A stretch of DNA of 64,000 nt from Robertmurraya siralis (GCF_005502275.1 NZ_SWLZ01000006.1:62001-126000), one strand, 5' to 3'. Counted from the stretch's first letter, positions 18,589-26,300 are shown. Made by a program: numbers and translations. The notes: generated by a model not told the origin, from the sequence alone.

Positions 18589-18604
18589 TGTAAAAGCTTT
18601 TACA
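18589..18604. promoter_or_regulatory. 16-bp perfect palindrome upstream of the ECF sigma gene
   Basis: TGTAAAAGCTTTTACA reads identically on both strands and lies between the sigma gene and the divergent NUDIX gene, close to the sigma gene Shine-Dalgarno. It resembles a dimeric repressor operator. It is not a standard cre site, whose core is CG rather than GC. Confidence 0.45.
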
Positions 18605-18737
18605 CTATTAATAACGAAAGAAATAAAAATATTTTCTCATAGATTATTAAATTATTTTAAATTTCCTAATTATTTTACATTATGAAAAGTTCATGCGAAG
18701 ATAGGAAATAAAAACCAAAAAAGAATGGAGCGATGGC

Positions 18738-19223
18738 ATGGCTTCCCACATAAGAGTTAGAGCTTGTGCACTTATTATCGAAAATAATTCTATTTTGTTA
18801 GTAGAATTCAATGACCATCGAGGCTTACATTATAATCTTCCAGCTGGTGGCGTGGAAGCTAATGAATCAGTTATTGAGGCAGTTATGAGAGAAGCGAAAG
18901 AAGAGGCATCCATTGATGTGGAAGTAGGACCATTGGCGCTCGTTTATGAATATGCTCCGCACTTGAATAACGATAAATATGGGGGTGTTCAATCGTTGCA
19001 ACTCATGTTTGATTGTAAAATCATAAATGGTACCACTCCCCAACTGCCAGCTAATCCTGACCCTAACCAAACCGGGGTGAAGTGGATTAAATTGAATGAT
19101 TTATATTCCATAGAGCTTTATCCAAATATTCAAGAACAAATTATCCTGTATTCAAAAACAAAGGAAACGATTACCTACATAGAAGAACAGAAATTAGAAC
19201 GATATGTAAAAATAGACGACTGA
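18738..19223 (+). CDS. NUDIX hydrolase
   Basis: Pyrophosphohydrolase acting on nucleoside diphosphates linked to another group; cytosolic, 161 aa. The NUDIX box is complete: GGVEANESVIEAVM followed by REAKEEASI matches GX5EX7REUXEEXGU apart from the final Gly. It is preceded by the usual N-terminal strand VRACALIIENNSILLVEF. The substrate cannot be predicted. The ATG follows GGAG at 7 nt. It is divergent from the ECF sigma gene and shares a 170-bp intergenic region with it, so the two could be co-regulated. A repeat element follows within 30 bp. Confidence 0.88.
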   Translation: MASHIRVRACALIIENNSILLVEFNDHRGLHYNLPAGGVEANESVIEAVMREAKEEASIDVEVGPLALVYEYAPHLNNDKYGGVQSLQLMFDCKIINGTTPQLPANPDPNQTGVKWIKLNDLYSIELYPNIQEQIILYSKTKETITYIEEQKLERYVKIDD

Positions 19224-19249
19224 TTCAATAGATCGCTCTGTTACTAGGA

Positions 19250-19458
19250 GGTCTTTTCAATAAAGATTTTGGTGTTGATTTTTTGCTCATTTTTTCTCTG
19301 ATTCCATGGAAAGAAAGGTAAAAACGAGTTTTCACCTTTCTTTCCATGGAATCAGAAGACCTTTCAGCATAGCTGAAAGACGTGTGAAACTAAGGTTTCA
19401 CACGAAATGAGCCAAAAATCATTTGGCAACAATATTAATATCGTTGTTTAACAAAGCC
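19250..19458 (+). repeat. MITE-like intergenic repeat, copy 2 (enlarged)
   Basis: The right half has the family core GTGTGAAACTAAGG, TTTCACACGAAATGAGCC and the end TTTAACAAAGCC. The left part has GGTGTTGATTTTTTG but a diverged end. This copy carries an extra 23-bp inverted repeat (19297-19319 with 19334-19356, arms containing ATTCCATGGAAAGAAAGG), which suggests a second hairpin inserted into or amplified within the element. It lies between the NUDIX gene and ecsC. Confidence 0.7.
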
Positions 19459-19460
19459 TT

Positions 19461-19568
19461 ATGAAAAAGATAATCAGGCTCTCTTTATTACTTATATGGA
19501 TCAGTGCTGCTCTCGTCATTTGCGCACTCATTTTCACCACAATGATAGTACGCAAACTTAAATCCTAA
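19461..19568 (+). CDS. Possible 35-aa single-helix membrane peptide
   Basis: An open frame from ATG encodes MKKIIRLSLLLIWISAALVI and then a second hydrophobic stretch ending in RKLKS, a good single membrane helix with positive ends. It starts 2 bp after the end of repeat copy 2 and has no clear Shine-Dalgarno, so translation is doubtful. It could be the 3' remnant of a larger gene cut by the repeat, or chance. I know no homolog. Confidence 0.25.
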   Translation: MKKIIRLSLLLIWISAALVICALIFTTMIVRKLKS

Positions 19569-19604
19569 AAAAAAACGCCATCGACATTACATCAACAGCG
19601 TTTT
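19566..19604 (-). terminator. Terminator of the ecsABC operon
   Basis: On the minus strand AAAACGC and GCGTTTT pair around a partly paired loop, followed by a run of T, 14 bp past the ecsC stop codon. Confidence 0.75.
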
Positions 19605-19617
19605 ATCTGGATTAATT

Positions 19618-20343
19618 TTAGTAAAGCCTTGGCGCATTTGCTAAAATTCGAATACGATAGGCATTTTTGGCAACCTCTCCTAAATGCTCCATTAAGTTGT
19701 AATTTGCATATGCTCCAACAACAGCCCCGATTCCTGGCAGGAGCTGCAGCATTTTGACAAAGTCAATATAATCACGATACTCCTGCTGGAATTGCTGCCA
19801 ATCCATATCAATAATTTCCTTTATCCGCTCCTCCCAATTCTCAACGATTTGGAGCGTCTCTTTTCTTTTTTCATCGCTTGAAAAAGCGAGTTGAAAAATA
19901 TGAAGGATAAACAGCCTTTCCTCATACTCCTTCGTATCAAAACCATACACTGCTGCCGCTTCAAAAAGAAATTTCATCTTAATGGACAAGAGCAATGGAA
20001 AGTCGGCTAAACCGAGCAAAATTCCTCCAGCACCTGTACCAGCACCTTCAACTGTTGCTGTTTTTTGATAAACAGCAATTTTTTCCACAAGTTTTTTTTC
20101 TCGCTCTTCCAACGATAAATTTCTTGCCATCTCCATTTTCGTTGTAAAACTGGAACCTGCTACCGTCATTTTTACCATATTTTTAATGCTATCCGTAATG
20201 ACACTATGGACTTTCTCCGGAATCTTTTCGTTTATTTTATCCTGAGCTTTTTTTGATACTCGCTTAATTAAATTGGAGCGTTTCAAAAGCTTTCTTTTCC
20301 ATGCTTGAACTTCCTCGTAAGCTTTTTGCTCGTAATCGTTCAT
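19618..20343 (-). CDS. ecsC: EcsC family protein
   Basis: Third gene of the ecs operon; function unknown. The 241-aa protein is close to the B. subtilis EcsC length and shows the EcsC family pattern: basic N-terminal helices, a glycine-rich hydrophobic segment GAGTGAGGILLGLADFPLLLSIKMKFLFEAAAVYGF in the middle, and LLPGIGAVVGAYANYNLMEHLGEVAKNAYR near the end. It is probably membrane associated. The ATG at 20343 follows AAAGGATG; the longer frame starts from TTG inside that region. A gap of 112 bp separates it from ecsB, and a terminator follows. Confidence 0.88.
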   Translation of the reverse strand: MNDYEQKAYEEVQAWKRKLLKRSNLIKRVSKKAQDKINEKIPEKVHSVITDSIKNMVKMTVAGSSFTTKMEMARNLSLEEREKKLVEKIAVYQKTATVEGAGTGAGGILLGLADFPLLLSIKMKFLFEAAAVYGFDTKEYEERLFILHIFQLAFSSDEKRKETLQIVENWEERIKEIIDMDWQQFQQEYRDYIDFVKMLQLLPGIGAVVGAYANYNLMEHLGEVAKNAYRIRILANAPRLY

Positions 20344-20455
20344 CGTGGATACATCCTTTAACAACGTGATAATATAGCATACGACTATCCATCAAAATGG
20401 TTTCAAATAAATATCCACTATCTTTCCCATGAGGATTCAATTATATGTTTTCTTT

Positions 20456-21664
20456 CTAAACAATCGACTTTTTTCTATAAAAATTCACAAAAACATAACT
20501 AAAAGCAAGACCTGCACCAATCGCTATCAAAGCAGTAATCCATTCAGCTTTTAAAAACAGGGGCACTGATAACAATATTGTCTGAATCATTAAAATCTTC
20601 GTCAAAAATTTCTTGAACGAGCTGCTCTTCAATGATTCCGCTACTGGGTACAATTGAAGCCAGATTTTATTTTGGTGATGGTTCCATAAAGGGAATAATT
20701 GAAAACCAGTAAGAAATAGAAATAACAAAACGAACAATATTTGTCCATTTCCAAAGGTAATGAAATAAAGAGCGAGTATTCCGATGATTGTTAAGCGCAT
20801 GAATATCCCTAAATAATCCCCACCGCGAATGAATGTCTGTATATACAAATGTGTATACACATTCTCATGCTGATACTTCAACATTCGCAAAAGCCAGTCC
20901 AACCATTTTCTCCTTTTCACTTGATCCCTTAATTTTGGAACATCAGTAAACATATTCGCCAATCGATAGAAAGACATCATGCGCTTTTCTTCCTGCTCAA
21001 TTAAATAATCCCATTTAAGCCCCATATGCTTTGTCTGTGAAAAATAAAAAGCACAGAGTAGGGCATAGATCACGATAATCGGCATAAAAAACCAAAGCGA
21101 GGCATGTGAAAATAACAAATACAGAAATGCACCGTTTACAAAATAACGGACCATCGAATCCATTCGATGCACATTTACATCGACATATAATTGAACTCTC
21201 CAGCGAATGATAATATTTAATCCTTTTAACAAGCTCATGAGCACAAAAAATAAAAAGAAACCACTGTAGCTGCCTTCATTTACATGAGCATAGAGCGGCA
21301 TGAAAATGCCTAACCCAATGAATAATAAATACACCTGCACAAAAAAGCTTACAATCATCGAACGTTGAAAATAAGGTTTAAGCTTCTCTTCAAGAGGAAT
21401 GAGAAAAATCCGGTCAGCTTCCAATAAAAATGTAAAAATAGGACTGAAGGTAGCCACCAATGCTAAAATAATCGCCATTATGAGCGCTACAGGAAAATCA
21501 TCGCTCAACGTACGAATCCATTCCTGATAATAATAAGCGGCAGTTCCAATTAAAAACACGAGGATAATAACGACATGGCCGTTAAAAATATAGCGAAAAT
21601 ACTTGCCAAGTTCTTTAACTGTATTTCCAAACCTTTGCTTCCATAGAACCTTTTCATCAAACAT
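20456..21664 (-). CDS. ecsB: ABC transporter permease EcsB
   Basis: Membrane subunit of the Ecs ABC transporter (402 aa), with about eight predicted helices in two clusters and a cytoplasmic middle region (about residues 220-275) rich in Lys/Arg. In B. subtilis Ecs affects secretion, competence, sporulation and processing by the intramembrane protease RasP. Position directly after ecsA, with an 8-bp overlap of the reading frames, and the length both match. The start ATG encodes MFDEKVLWKQRFG. Confidence 0.92.
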   Translation of the reverse strand: MFDEKVLWKQRFGNTVKELGKYFRYIFNGHVVIILVFLIGTAAYYYQEWIRTLSDDFPVALIMAIILALVATFSPIFTFLLEADRIFLIPLEEKLKPYFQRSMIVSFFVQVYLLFIGLGIFMPLYAHVNEGSYSGFFLFFVLMSLLKGLNIIIRWRVQLYVDVNVHRMDSMVRYFVNGAFLYLLFSHASLWFFMPIIVIYALLCAFYFSQTKHMGLKWDYLIEQEEKRMMSFYRLANMFTDVPKLRDQVKRRKWLDWLLRMLKYQHENVYTHLYIQTFIRGGDYLGIFMRLTIIGILALYFITFGNGQILFVLLFLFLTGFQLFPLWNHHQNKIWLQLYPVAESLKSSSFKKFLTKILMIQTILLSVPLFLKAEWITALIAIGAGLAFSYVFVNFYRKKSIV

Positions 21665-22397
21665 AGTCTTCTTCCTTTGTTAACTGAATATAAAGATCAT
21701 CCAAAGTAGCATTCGGCATCGAAAATTGCTTTCTTAACTCTTCTAATGTTCCTTTTGCTCTCACATGTCCTTCGTGTAAAATGACAAAGCGATCACAGTA
21801 GCGTTCCGCCGTTGCCAAAATATGCGTCGACATTAAAATCCCCGCACCTTCATCCTTCATTTTTTTCATTAAATCAAGAAGTGATTGAATCCCTAATGGA
21901 TCTAGCCCTACAAATGGCTCATCTACTATGTAAAGATTCGGTTGAACCAAAAAGGCACACATAATCATCACTTTTTGCTTCATTCCCTTTGAAAAATGGG
22001 CCGGAAACCACTTTAAGCGCTTATTCATGCGGAATTCCTTCAGTAATTGCTCTTTTCTCTCTGTAAAAATATTTTTCTCCAGCCCATAAGCCATCGCTGT
22101 CATTGACAAATGCTCATCTAATGTTAATTCATCATAAAGAATCGGGGTTTCAGGTACGAAAGTGAACTGTCTTCGATAAGATTCCATATTATCCTGAATT
22201 GATTTTCCATTTATGAGAATCTCCCCTTTTTGCGGCTCCATTAAGCCAATAACATGCTTAATCGTCGTACTTTTCCCGGCTCCATTTAAGCCAATTAATC
22301 CGACTATTTCCTTTTGATTGACTTCAAAAGAGACATTTTTTAAAACAGGGTTTCGAGTATAGCCACCTGTTACATCATTGATTTGCAGCAATGTCAT
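21657..22397 (-). CDS. ecsA: ABC transporter ATP-binding protein EcsA
   Basis: ATPase subunit of the Ecs transporter (246 aa). Walker A GLNGAGKST, a signature region with the atypical HFSKGMKQKVMIMCAFL, Walker B LYIVDEPFVGLDPL and the switch histidine in MSTHILATAERYCDRF are all present, and the whole protein follows B. subtilis EcsA closely. The ATG at 22397 (MTLLQINDVTGGYTRNP) has AGGAG 9 nt upstream; a TTG three codons earlier is not needed. It is the first gene of ecsA-ecsB-ecsC, divergent from hit across a 613-bp region that holds an RNA candidate. Confidence 0.95.
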   Translation of the reverse strand: MTLLQINDVTGGYTRNPVLKNVSFEVNQKEIVGLIGLNGAGKSTTIKHVIGLMEPQKGEILINGKSIQDNMESYRRQFTFVPETPILYDELTLDEHLSMTAMAYGLEKNIFTERKEQLLKEFRMNKRLKWFPAHFSKGMKQKVMIMCAFLVQPNLYIVDEPFVGLDPLGIQSLLDLMKKMKDEGAGILMSTHILATAERYCDRFVILHEGHVRAKGTLEELRKQFSMPNATLDDLYIQLTKEEDYV

Positions 22398-22539
22398 CTT
22401 CAACAACTCCTACACTTAGTTAGCATCATTTTATCAAATTATTTTACTAAAAAATAGAAATAGCCCTTTTCTAATTGTTGTAAATGCTAACAGCAGCTAC
22501 CTTTTCTCCCTTCATATACTACATGCATAATTCAATGAG

Positions 22540-22943
22540 CATGGGGCATGATAATATTCGAAGGGGAAAGTAATATGATGATGTAAAAATCATCAAAACT
22601 TTATAGTGATGTCTGTTAAGGCATATAACACTTAAGTTAAGCTTCCTAAGTTCAATAAGGGGATGGTTGTAGTGGACAATCAGTTCATGTAAACCAAAAG
22701 ATCTAACGTTACACACATTTATAAAAATGGGGTGTTGGCGAAAGACTATCTACCTGCTTTATACGTTGAGAAACATATAAAGAAATAAGGGGATGGTACG
22801 CTTGAACTACAGATCGATTTCTCACTAGATAACAATCATGTAAAAATGAGGTGTTTATCAAAGAGAAATTACCCGATTTGCAGAACAAAAGGAATAAATT
22901 TCCCCTTCAACCGGCGGACGGGATTCCAAGTGAATCCTGTCCG
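22540..22943 (+). ncRNA. Candidate small RNA or leader with tandem-duplicated G-rich units
   Basis: The 613-bp divergent ecsA-hit region holds no clear gene. AATAAGGGGATGGT occurs identically at 22654 and 22784. TAAAAATGGGGTGTT at 22722 recurs with one change at 22841. Together they make two diverged tandem units of about 125 bp, and fainter relatives (AAGGGGAAAG at 22561, TAAAAAT at 22583) suggest a third. A strong plus-strand terminator at 22915 follows although no gene precedes it, which implies a short transcript. The G-rich motifs resemble Shine-Dalgarno sequences. A frame of 18 codons (22732-22788) exists but has no good start signal. Confidence 0.45.
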
Positions 22944-22955
22944 TTCTTCTTTTTG
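22915..22955 (+). terminator. Terminator upstream of hit
   Basis: A 12-bp stem CGGACGGGATTC / GAATCCTGTCCG (one G-U) with a 5-nt loop is followed by TTCTTCTTTTT. It lies about 70 bp upstream of hit, before the hit promoter region, with no annotated gene ahead of it. Confidence 0.8.
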
Positions 22956-23010
22956 TTTACGTTATTCCTGTGGTAAAATATACTAAAATATATGAAAAGG
23001 GGCTTTGAGA

Positions 23011-23430
23011 ATGAATGATTGTATTTTTTGCAAAATTGTTGCTGGGGAAATCCCTGCAGCAAAAGTATTTGAAAATGAGCATGTAATAGCATTTCTAGAT
23101 ATTAGTCAAGTAACAAAAGGACATACGCTCGTCATTCCGAAAATACATAAAGAAAACTTATATGAACTAACGCCAGAAATAGCAGCCCATCTTTTTGAGA
23201 TAGTTCCGAACATTGCAAATGCCATAAAAGGAGCATACGAACCAATTGGCTTAAATCTTCTTAATAATAACGGTGAAAAGGCTGGGCAATCCGTTTTCCA
23301 TTATCACTTACATTTAATTCCCCGCTATGGCGAAGGTGACGGCTTTGGAGCTGTTTGGAAGTCACACCAAAACGAATATAAACCGGAAGACTATCAACAA
23401 ATTGCAAGTGAAATCAAAGCGAATTTGTAA
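23011..23430 (+). CDS. hit: HIT-family nucleotide-binding protein Hit
   Basis: Histidine-triad hydrolase/transferase of the HINT/FHIT superfamily (139 aa). It carries the HIT motif HYHLHLIP near residue 100 and the N-terminal zinc-type cysteine motif CIFCKIVAGEIP. Sequence and position match B. subtilis Hit. The substrate is likely adenosine phosphoramidate or a similar nucleotide conjugate. The ATG at 23011 follows AAGGGG by 8 nt; an earlier TTG start is not favoured. It is monocistronic and divergent from ecsABC. Confidence 0.95.
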   Translation: MNDCIFCKIVAGEIPAAKVFENEHVIAFLDISQVTKGHTLVIPKIHKENLYELTPEIAAHLFEIVPNIANAIKGAYEPIGLNLLNNNGEKAGQSVFHYHLHLIPRYGEGDGFGAVWKSHQNEYKPEDYQQIASEIKANL

Positions 23431-23436
23431 ATCTTT

Positions 23437-23480
23437 GCACTGACTAAGGATGAGTTTCCATCACCTCCTTGGTCAGGTGC
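23437..23480. other. Hairpin downstream of hit
   Basis: CTGACTAAGGA pairs with TCCTTGGTCAG (one G-U) around a 15-nt loop, 9 bp after the hit stop. There is no T-run, so termination strength is uncertain. Confidence 0.45.
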
Positions 23481-23675
23481 GTTAAAATCCCCCAAAAATC
23501 TCGTAATTTAACAAACACACATTCACACCTCTATAAAATGCATCTTTAGATATTTTATGACAATTTTGAAAATGACCATTTACACTCCCATTTATATTCT
23601 GTAGAATTTATCACATAAAAACTTTGATTCTTTAAAGCGATATTGTAAAAAAACTTGCCGGTGGAGGTTCATAAA

Positions 23676-24755
23676 ATGACTCGAGCACTCAATTTTAATG
23701 CAGGGCCTGCTGCGTTACCTGAAGCAGTTCTTCAAGAAGCACAAAAACACTTATTGAATTTCAATGGGACAGGAATGTCTGTCATGGAATTAAGTCATCG
23801 TAGTAAAGATTATGAAGAGGTTCATGTTGGTGCCCAACAACAACTAAGGAAGCTATTAGCCATTTCTGAAAAATATGAAATCCTCCTTCTTCAGGGTGGA
23901 GCTAGTCTGCAATTTTCCATGATTCCGTTAAATTTATTAACGAAAGGAAAAATTGGCCACTATGTTTTAACAGGTTCATGGTCTGAAAAAGCACTTAAAG
24001 AAGCCAAAAAAGTCGGTCCTACTTCCATCCTTGCTTCGTCAAAGGAAGATCAGTATCGTTCCATCCCTTCCATTAAGACAGAACAGCTCGAAGGGGATGG
24101 TGCCTATCTGCATATTACAAGCAATAATACCATTTATGGGACCGAGTGGAAAACGTATCCCTCCAGCTCTATCCCACTCATCGCTGATATGTCCAGTGAT
24201 ATTTTAAGCAAACGCATCAATGTTGACCAATTTGGACTCATTTATGCTGGCGCCCAGAAAAATCTTGGCCCTTCTGGCTTAACAGTTGTCATTATGAAGA
24301 AAGACTTGATTTCAACTCCTCCTGACCATTTACCAACAATGCTGAGCTATGAAACGTACAGCAAGAATCAATCTCTTTATAATACTCCGCCAACTTTTGC
24401 CATCTATTTGTTAAAGCTCGTCCTTGATTGGGTAGAGAGTGAGGGCGGCGTAGAGGTGATAGAAAAAAGAAATCAAGAAAAAGCAAAACTCCTTTACGAT
24501 GTTATTGACGAAAGTGATAGCTTCTATTCAGGTCATGCAAAACCTGATAGTCGCTCCAATATGAATGTTACCTTCACCTTACCGTCTGAAGAAAAAACAA
24601 AAGAATTTTTACATTTAGCACAGGAAAAAGGCTTTGTTGGTTTAAATGGACACCGCTCTGTTGGCGGATGTCGGGCCTCTATTTACAATGCTGTACCTGT
24701 GGACCATGTTGCCCAGTTAGCCGAGTTTATGAAATGGTTTCAAGTTCGTTCTTAA
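23676..24755 (+). CDS. serC: Phosphoserine aminotransferase SerC
   Basis: PLP-dependent class V aminotransferase converting 3-phosphohydroxypyruvate and glutamate to phosphoserine; it also serves pyridoxal phosphate synthesis. The N-terminal FNAGPAALPEAV, the GGASLQFSMIPLNLL phosphate-binding region, the PLP lysine in YAGAQKNLGPSGL, and the C-terminal GLNGHRSVGGCRASIYNA are all diagnostic. It is 359 aa, as in B. subtilis. The ATG at 23676 follows GGTGGAGG by 8 nt; the longer frame begins at TTG. It lies upstream of trpP, as in B. subtilis. Confidence 0.97.
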   Translation: MTRALNFNAGPAALPEAVLQEAQKHLLNFNGTGMSVMELSHRSKDYEEVHVGAQQQLRKLLAISEKYEILLLQGGASLQFSMIPLNLLTKGKIGHYVLTGSWSEKALKEAKKVGPTSILASSKEDQYRSIPSIKTEQLEGDGAYLHITSNNTIYGTEWKTYPSSSIPLIADMSSDILSKRINVDQFGLIYAGAQKNLGPSGLTVVIMKKDLISTPPDHLPTMLSYETYSKNQSLYNTPPTFAIYLLKLVLDWVESEGGVEVIEKRNQEKAKLLYDVIDESDSFYSGHAKPDSRSNMNVTFTLPSEEKTKEFLHLAQEKGFVGLNGHRSVGGCRASIYNAVPVDHVAQLAEFMKWFQVRS

Positions 24756-24780
24756 TGCTTCTGGACGAAACGAATGTTTA

Positions 24781-24789
24781 TGATATAAT
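24781..24789 (+). promoter_or_regulatory. Extended -10 promoter of trpP
   Basis: TGATATAAT combines a perfect TATAAT with the extended TG. Transcription would begin near 24796, leaving a leader of about 77 nt that contains the TRAP-like triplets. Confidence 0.6.
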
Positions 24790-24816
24790 AGTAGAAAGCT
24801 TTTCGCTACAGGCAAT

Positions 24817-24869
24817 GAGTGCACTGTAGGAGGGGCAAAGTTTGATTAGTCGAGATGAGGAGAGATGAG
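24817..24869 (+). promoter_or_regulatory. Predicted TRAP binding site over the trpP ribosome binding site
   Basis: Five triplets TAG, GAG, GAG, GAG, GAG at 24847, 24852, 24857, 24862 and 24867 are each separated by exactly 2 nt, ideal for the TRAP ring. Further triplets lie upstream (GAG 24817, TAG 24827, GAG 24830). The AGGAGA Shine-Dalgarno of trpP is inside the run, so bound TRAP would block translation, as is established for B. subtilis trpP. Confidence 0.75.
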
Positions 24870-24872
24870 ATA

Positions 24873-25403
24873 ATGAAGACGAAAAACCTTGTTGCACTTG
24901 CCCTATTAGTTGGGATGGGTGCTGTATTGCATGCGGTGATGCCAGGCATCGTATTCGGAATGAAGCCAGATATGATGTTGGCCATGATGTTTTTAGGGAT
25001 CGTTTTATTTCCTGACAGTAAGAGCGTCCTGCTCTTAAGTATTGTCACCGGGGTTATTTCTGGTCTAACAACGACATTCCCTGGGGGACTGATTCCAAAT
25101 ATCATCGACAAACCGATTACTGCCTTTGCAATCTTTGGACTATTTTTAGCCCTTAAAAATTTCCGTTCAAATATTGTCAGTATTGCCATTTTAACAGCAT
25201 TAGGTACGATCATTTCAGGAATTGCATTTTTAGGCTCTGCCTATTTAATTGTAGGCTTGCCAGGTCCATTTGCAGCTCTCTTTGCAGGTGTTGTACTGCC
25301 GGCAACTGCCGCCAATACAATTGCCATGATTGTCCTTTACCCAGTTGCCCTAACAATTGTAAAGAGAACAAAGCTTACAACCGGGCAAACAGTCAACAGC
25401 TAA
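24873..25403 (+). CDS. trpP: Tryptophan transporter TrpP (YhaG)
   Basis: Membrane protein of 176 aa with about five or six helices, matching the TrpP/YhaG family in length, hydrophobicity and location after serC. It resembles the S component of an ECF-type importer. Diagnostic stretches are LVGMGAVLHAVMPGI and FPDSKSVLLLSIVTGVISGLTT. TRAP-like triplets cover its ribosome binding site and independently point to a tryptophan-regulated gene. The ATG at 24873 follows AGGAGA by 9 nt; an ATG six codons earlier lies within the triplet run. A strong terminator follows. Confidence 0.92.
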   Translation: MKTKNLVALALLVGMGAVLHAVMPGIVFGMKPDMMLAMMFLGIVLFPDSKSVLLLSIVTGVISGLTTTFPGGLIPNIIDKPITAFAIFGLFLALKNFRSNIVSIAILTALGTIISGIAFLGSAYLIVGLPGPFAALFAGVVLPATAANTIAMIVLYPVALTIVKRTKLTTGQTVNS

Positions 25404-25424
25404 AAATTTTGTGAATACAAATTG

Positions 25425-25452
25425 GGAACCCAGACAATGGGTTCCTTTTTTT
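25425..25452 (+). terminator. Rho-independent terminator of trpP
   Basis: An 8-bp stem GGAACCCA / TGGGTTCC with a 5-nt loop and seven T, 21 bp after the trpP stop. Confidence 0.92.
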
Positions 25453-25455
25453 GTG

Positions 25456-25647
25456 TCATCGCAACGCTGTCACAAACATCCCCAGCAGCAAGAAAATGAG
25501 CCCAGCAAGAGCCAAGACGAAAGCTCGTCTCTTTAAAACTTGTTTAGGCGGATAAAAACCAGGCCTTTTAATGGACATTGTGTTATAAATGGCCCCGAAG
25601 ATGAGGACCATACTTAAAGTAAATAATCCAAAAATGACACCGTCCAA
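25456..25647 (-). CDS. Small two-helix membrane protein of unknown function
   Basis: 63 aa with two hydrophobic segments (residues 2-22 and about 42-60) joined by a basic loop, PGFYPPKQVLKRR. The start is TTG after GGGGTG with 7-nt spacing. It converges on trpP, and its stop lies 4 bp past the trpP terminator stem. I do not recognise the family. Its good Shine-Dalgarno and membrane topology make a real gene likely; the function is unknown. Confidence 0.6.
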   Translation of the reverse strand: MDGVIFGLFTLSMVLIFGAIYNTMSIKRPGFYPPKQVLKRRAFVLALAGLIFLLLGMFVTALR

Positions 25648-25931
25648 TTCCGCTCACCCCTTTTTCTCTCCAACTATATATCCCGGGCTTTTATTTTCTA
25701 TCGTCCTCTAAAAAAAGGTATAATACATATATATGCAAAGTTTCTTTCGCTATGAGGCGAATGTCAAAGCTCTTTTACTCCTTTGTTGTCAATTGGCCAA
25801 GCTATACATATTTGTCATCAAGGACGATACCTATTTTTTAATTTAACTACTTATCAAGTTTGAACGCCCTGCGTTTAGAGCATTGATAGGAACAACAATT
25901 ACATAATAAAAATTAATTGAGGTGAAGGCAA

Positions 25932-26282
25932 TTGAACAAAAAATCATTCATGCTCGGGTTATTAATTGGAGGGATCTCTGCAGGAGTTGCAGCCTTACTG
26001 TCTGCCCCTGCTTCAGGGAAGGAATCAAGAATATTCATAAAGGAAAATACGCATATATGGAAACAGCAATTATTTGAGTTAGCACATGATCTTGAGAAAA
26101 TAAAAACTTCCATTTCTGCCCTTACTAAAGAAGGAAAAGACACTCTTTCTTCCTTTATAAAAGATGTAAAAATCCTCCTTGAAACATGGCAGATTGAAAT
26201 GAAGCCCCATGAAGAGCAGTTAAAGAATGAACTTCATTCCATTCAAAAGACCATTCAGGAACTGGAATCATCCCTTAAATAA
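25932..26282 (+). CDS. yhaH: YhaH, YtxH-type protein
   Basis: 116-aa protein with the YtxH/GSU-type N terminus: one glycine/alanine-rich membrane helix (MLGLLIGGISAGVAALLSAPASGKESR), then a long charged, helical, probably coiled-coil tail. YtxH-domain proteins are general-stress or envelope-associated with unknown mechanism. The TTG start at 25932 follows GAGGTG by 7 nt. Placement between trpP and hpr equals B. subtilis yhaH. A long-armed terminator follows. Confidence 0.8.
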   Translation: MNKKSFMLGLLIGGISAGVAALLSAPASGKESRIFIKENTHIWKQQLFELAHDLEKIKTSISALTKEGKDTLSSFIKDVKILLETWQIEMKPHEEQLKNELHSIQKTIQELESSLK

Positions 26283-26300
26283 GCAAAGGTTTTGAATACA

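Noticed and set aside
18589-18604. Catabolite-responsive element (cre) at the 16-bp palindrome
   Set aside because: The cre core is CG in a 14-bp pseudo-palindrome; this site has a GC core in a 16-bp perfect one.
22519-22716. Minus-strand 65-codon frame in the ecsA-hit region
   Set aside because: No ribosome binding site and it overlaps the repeated G-rich units; not protein-like.
22654-22855. CRISPR array in the repeated ecsA-hit region
   Set aside because: Only two copies of each short motif, alternating types, no palindromic repeat and no cas genes.
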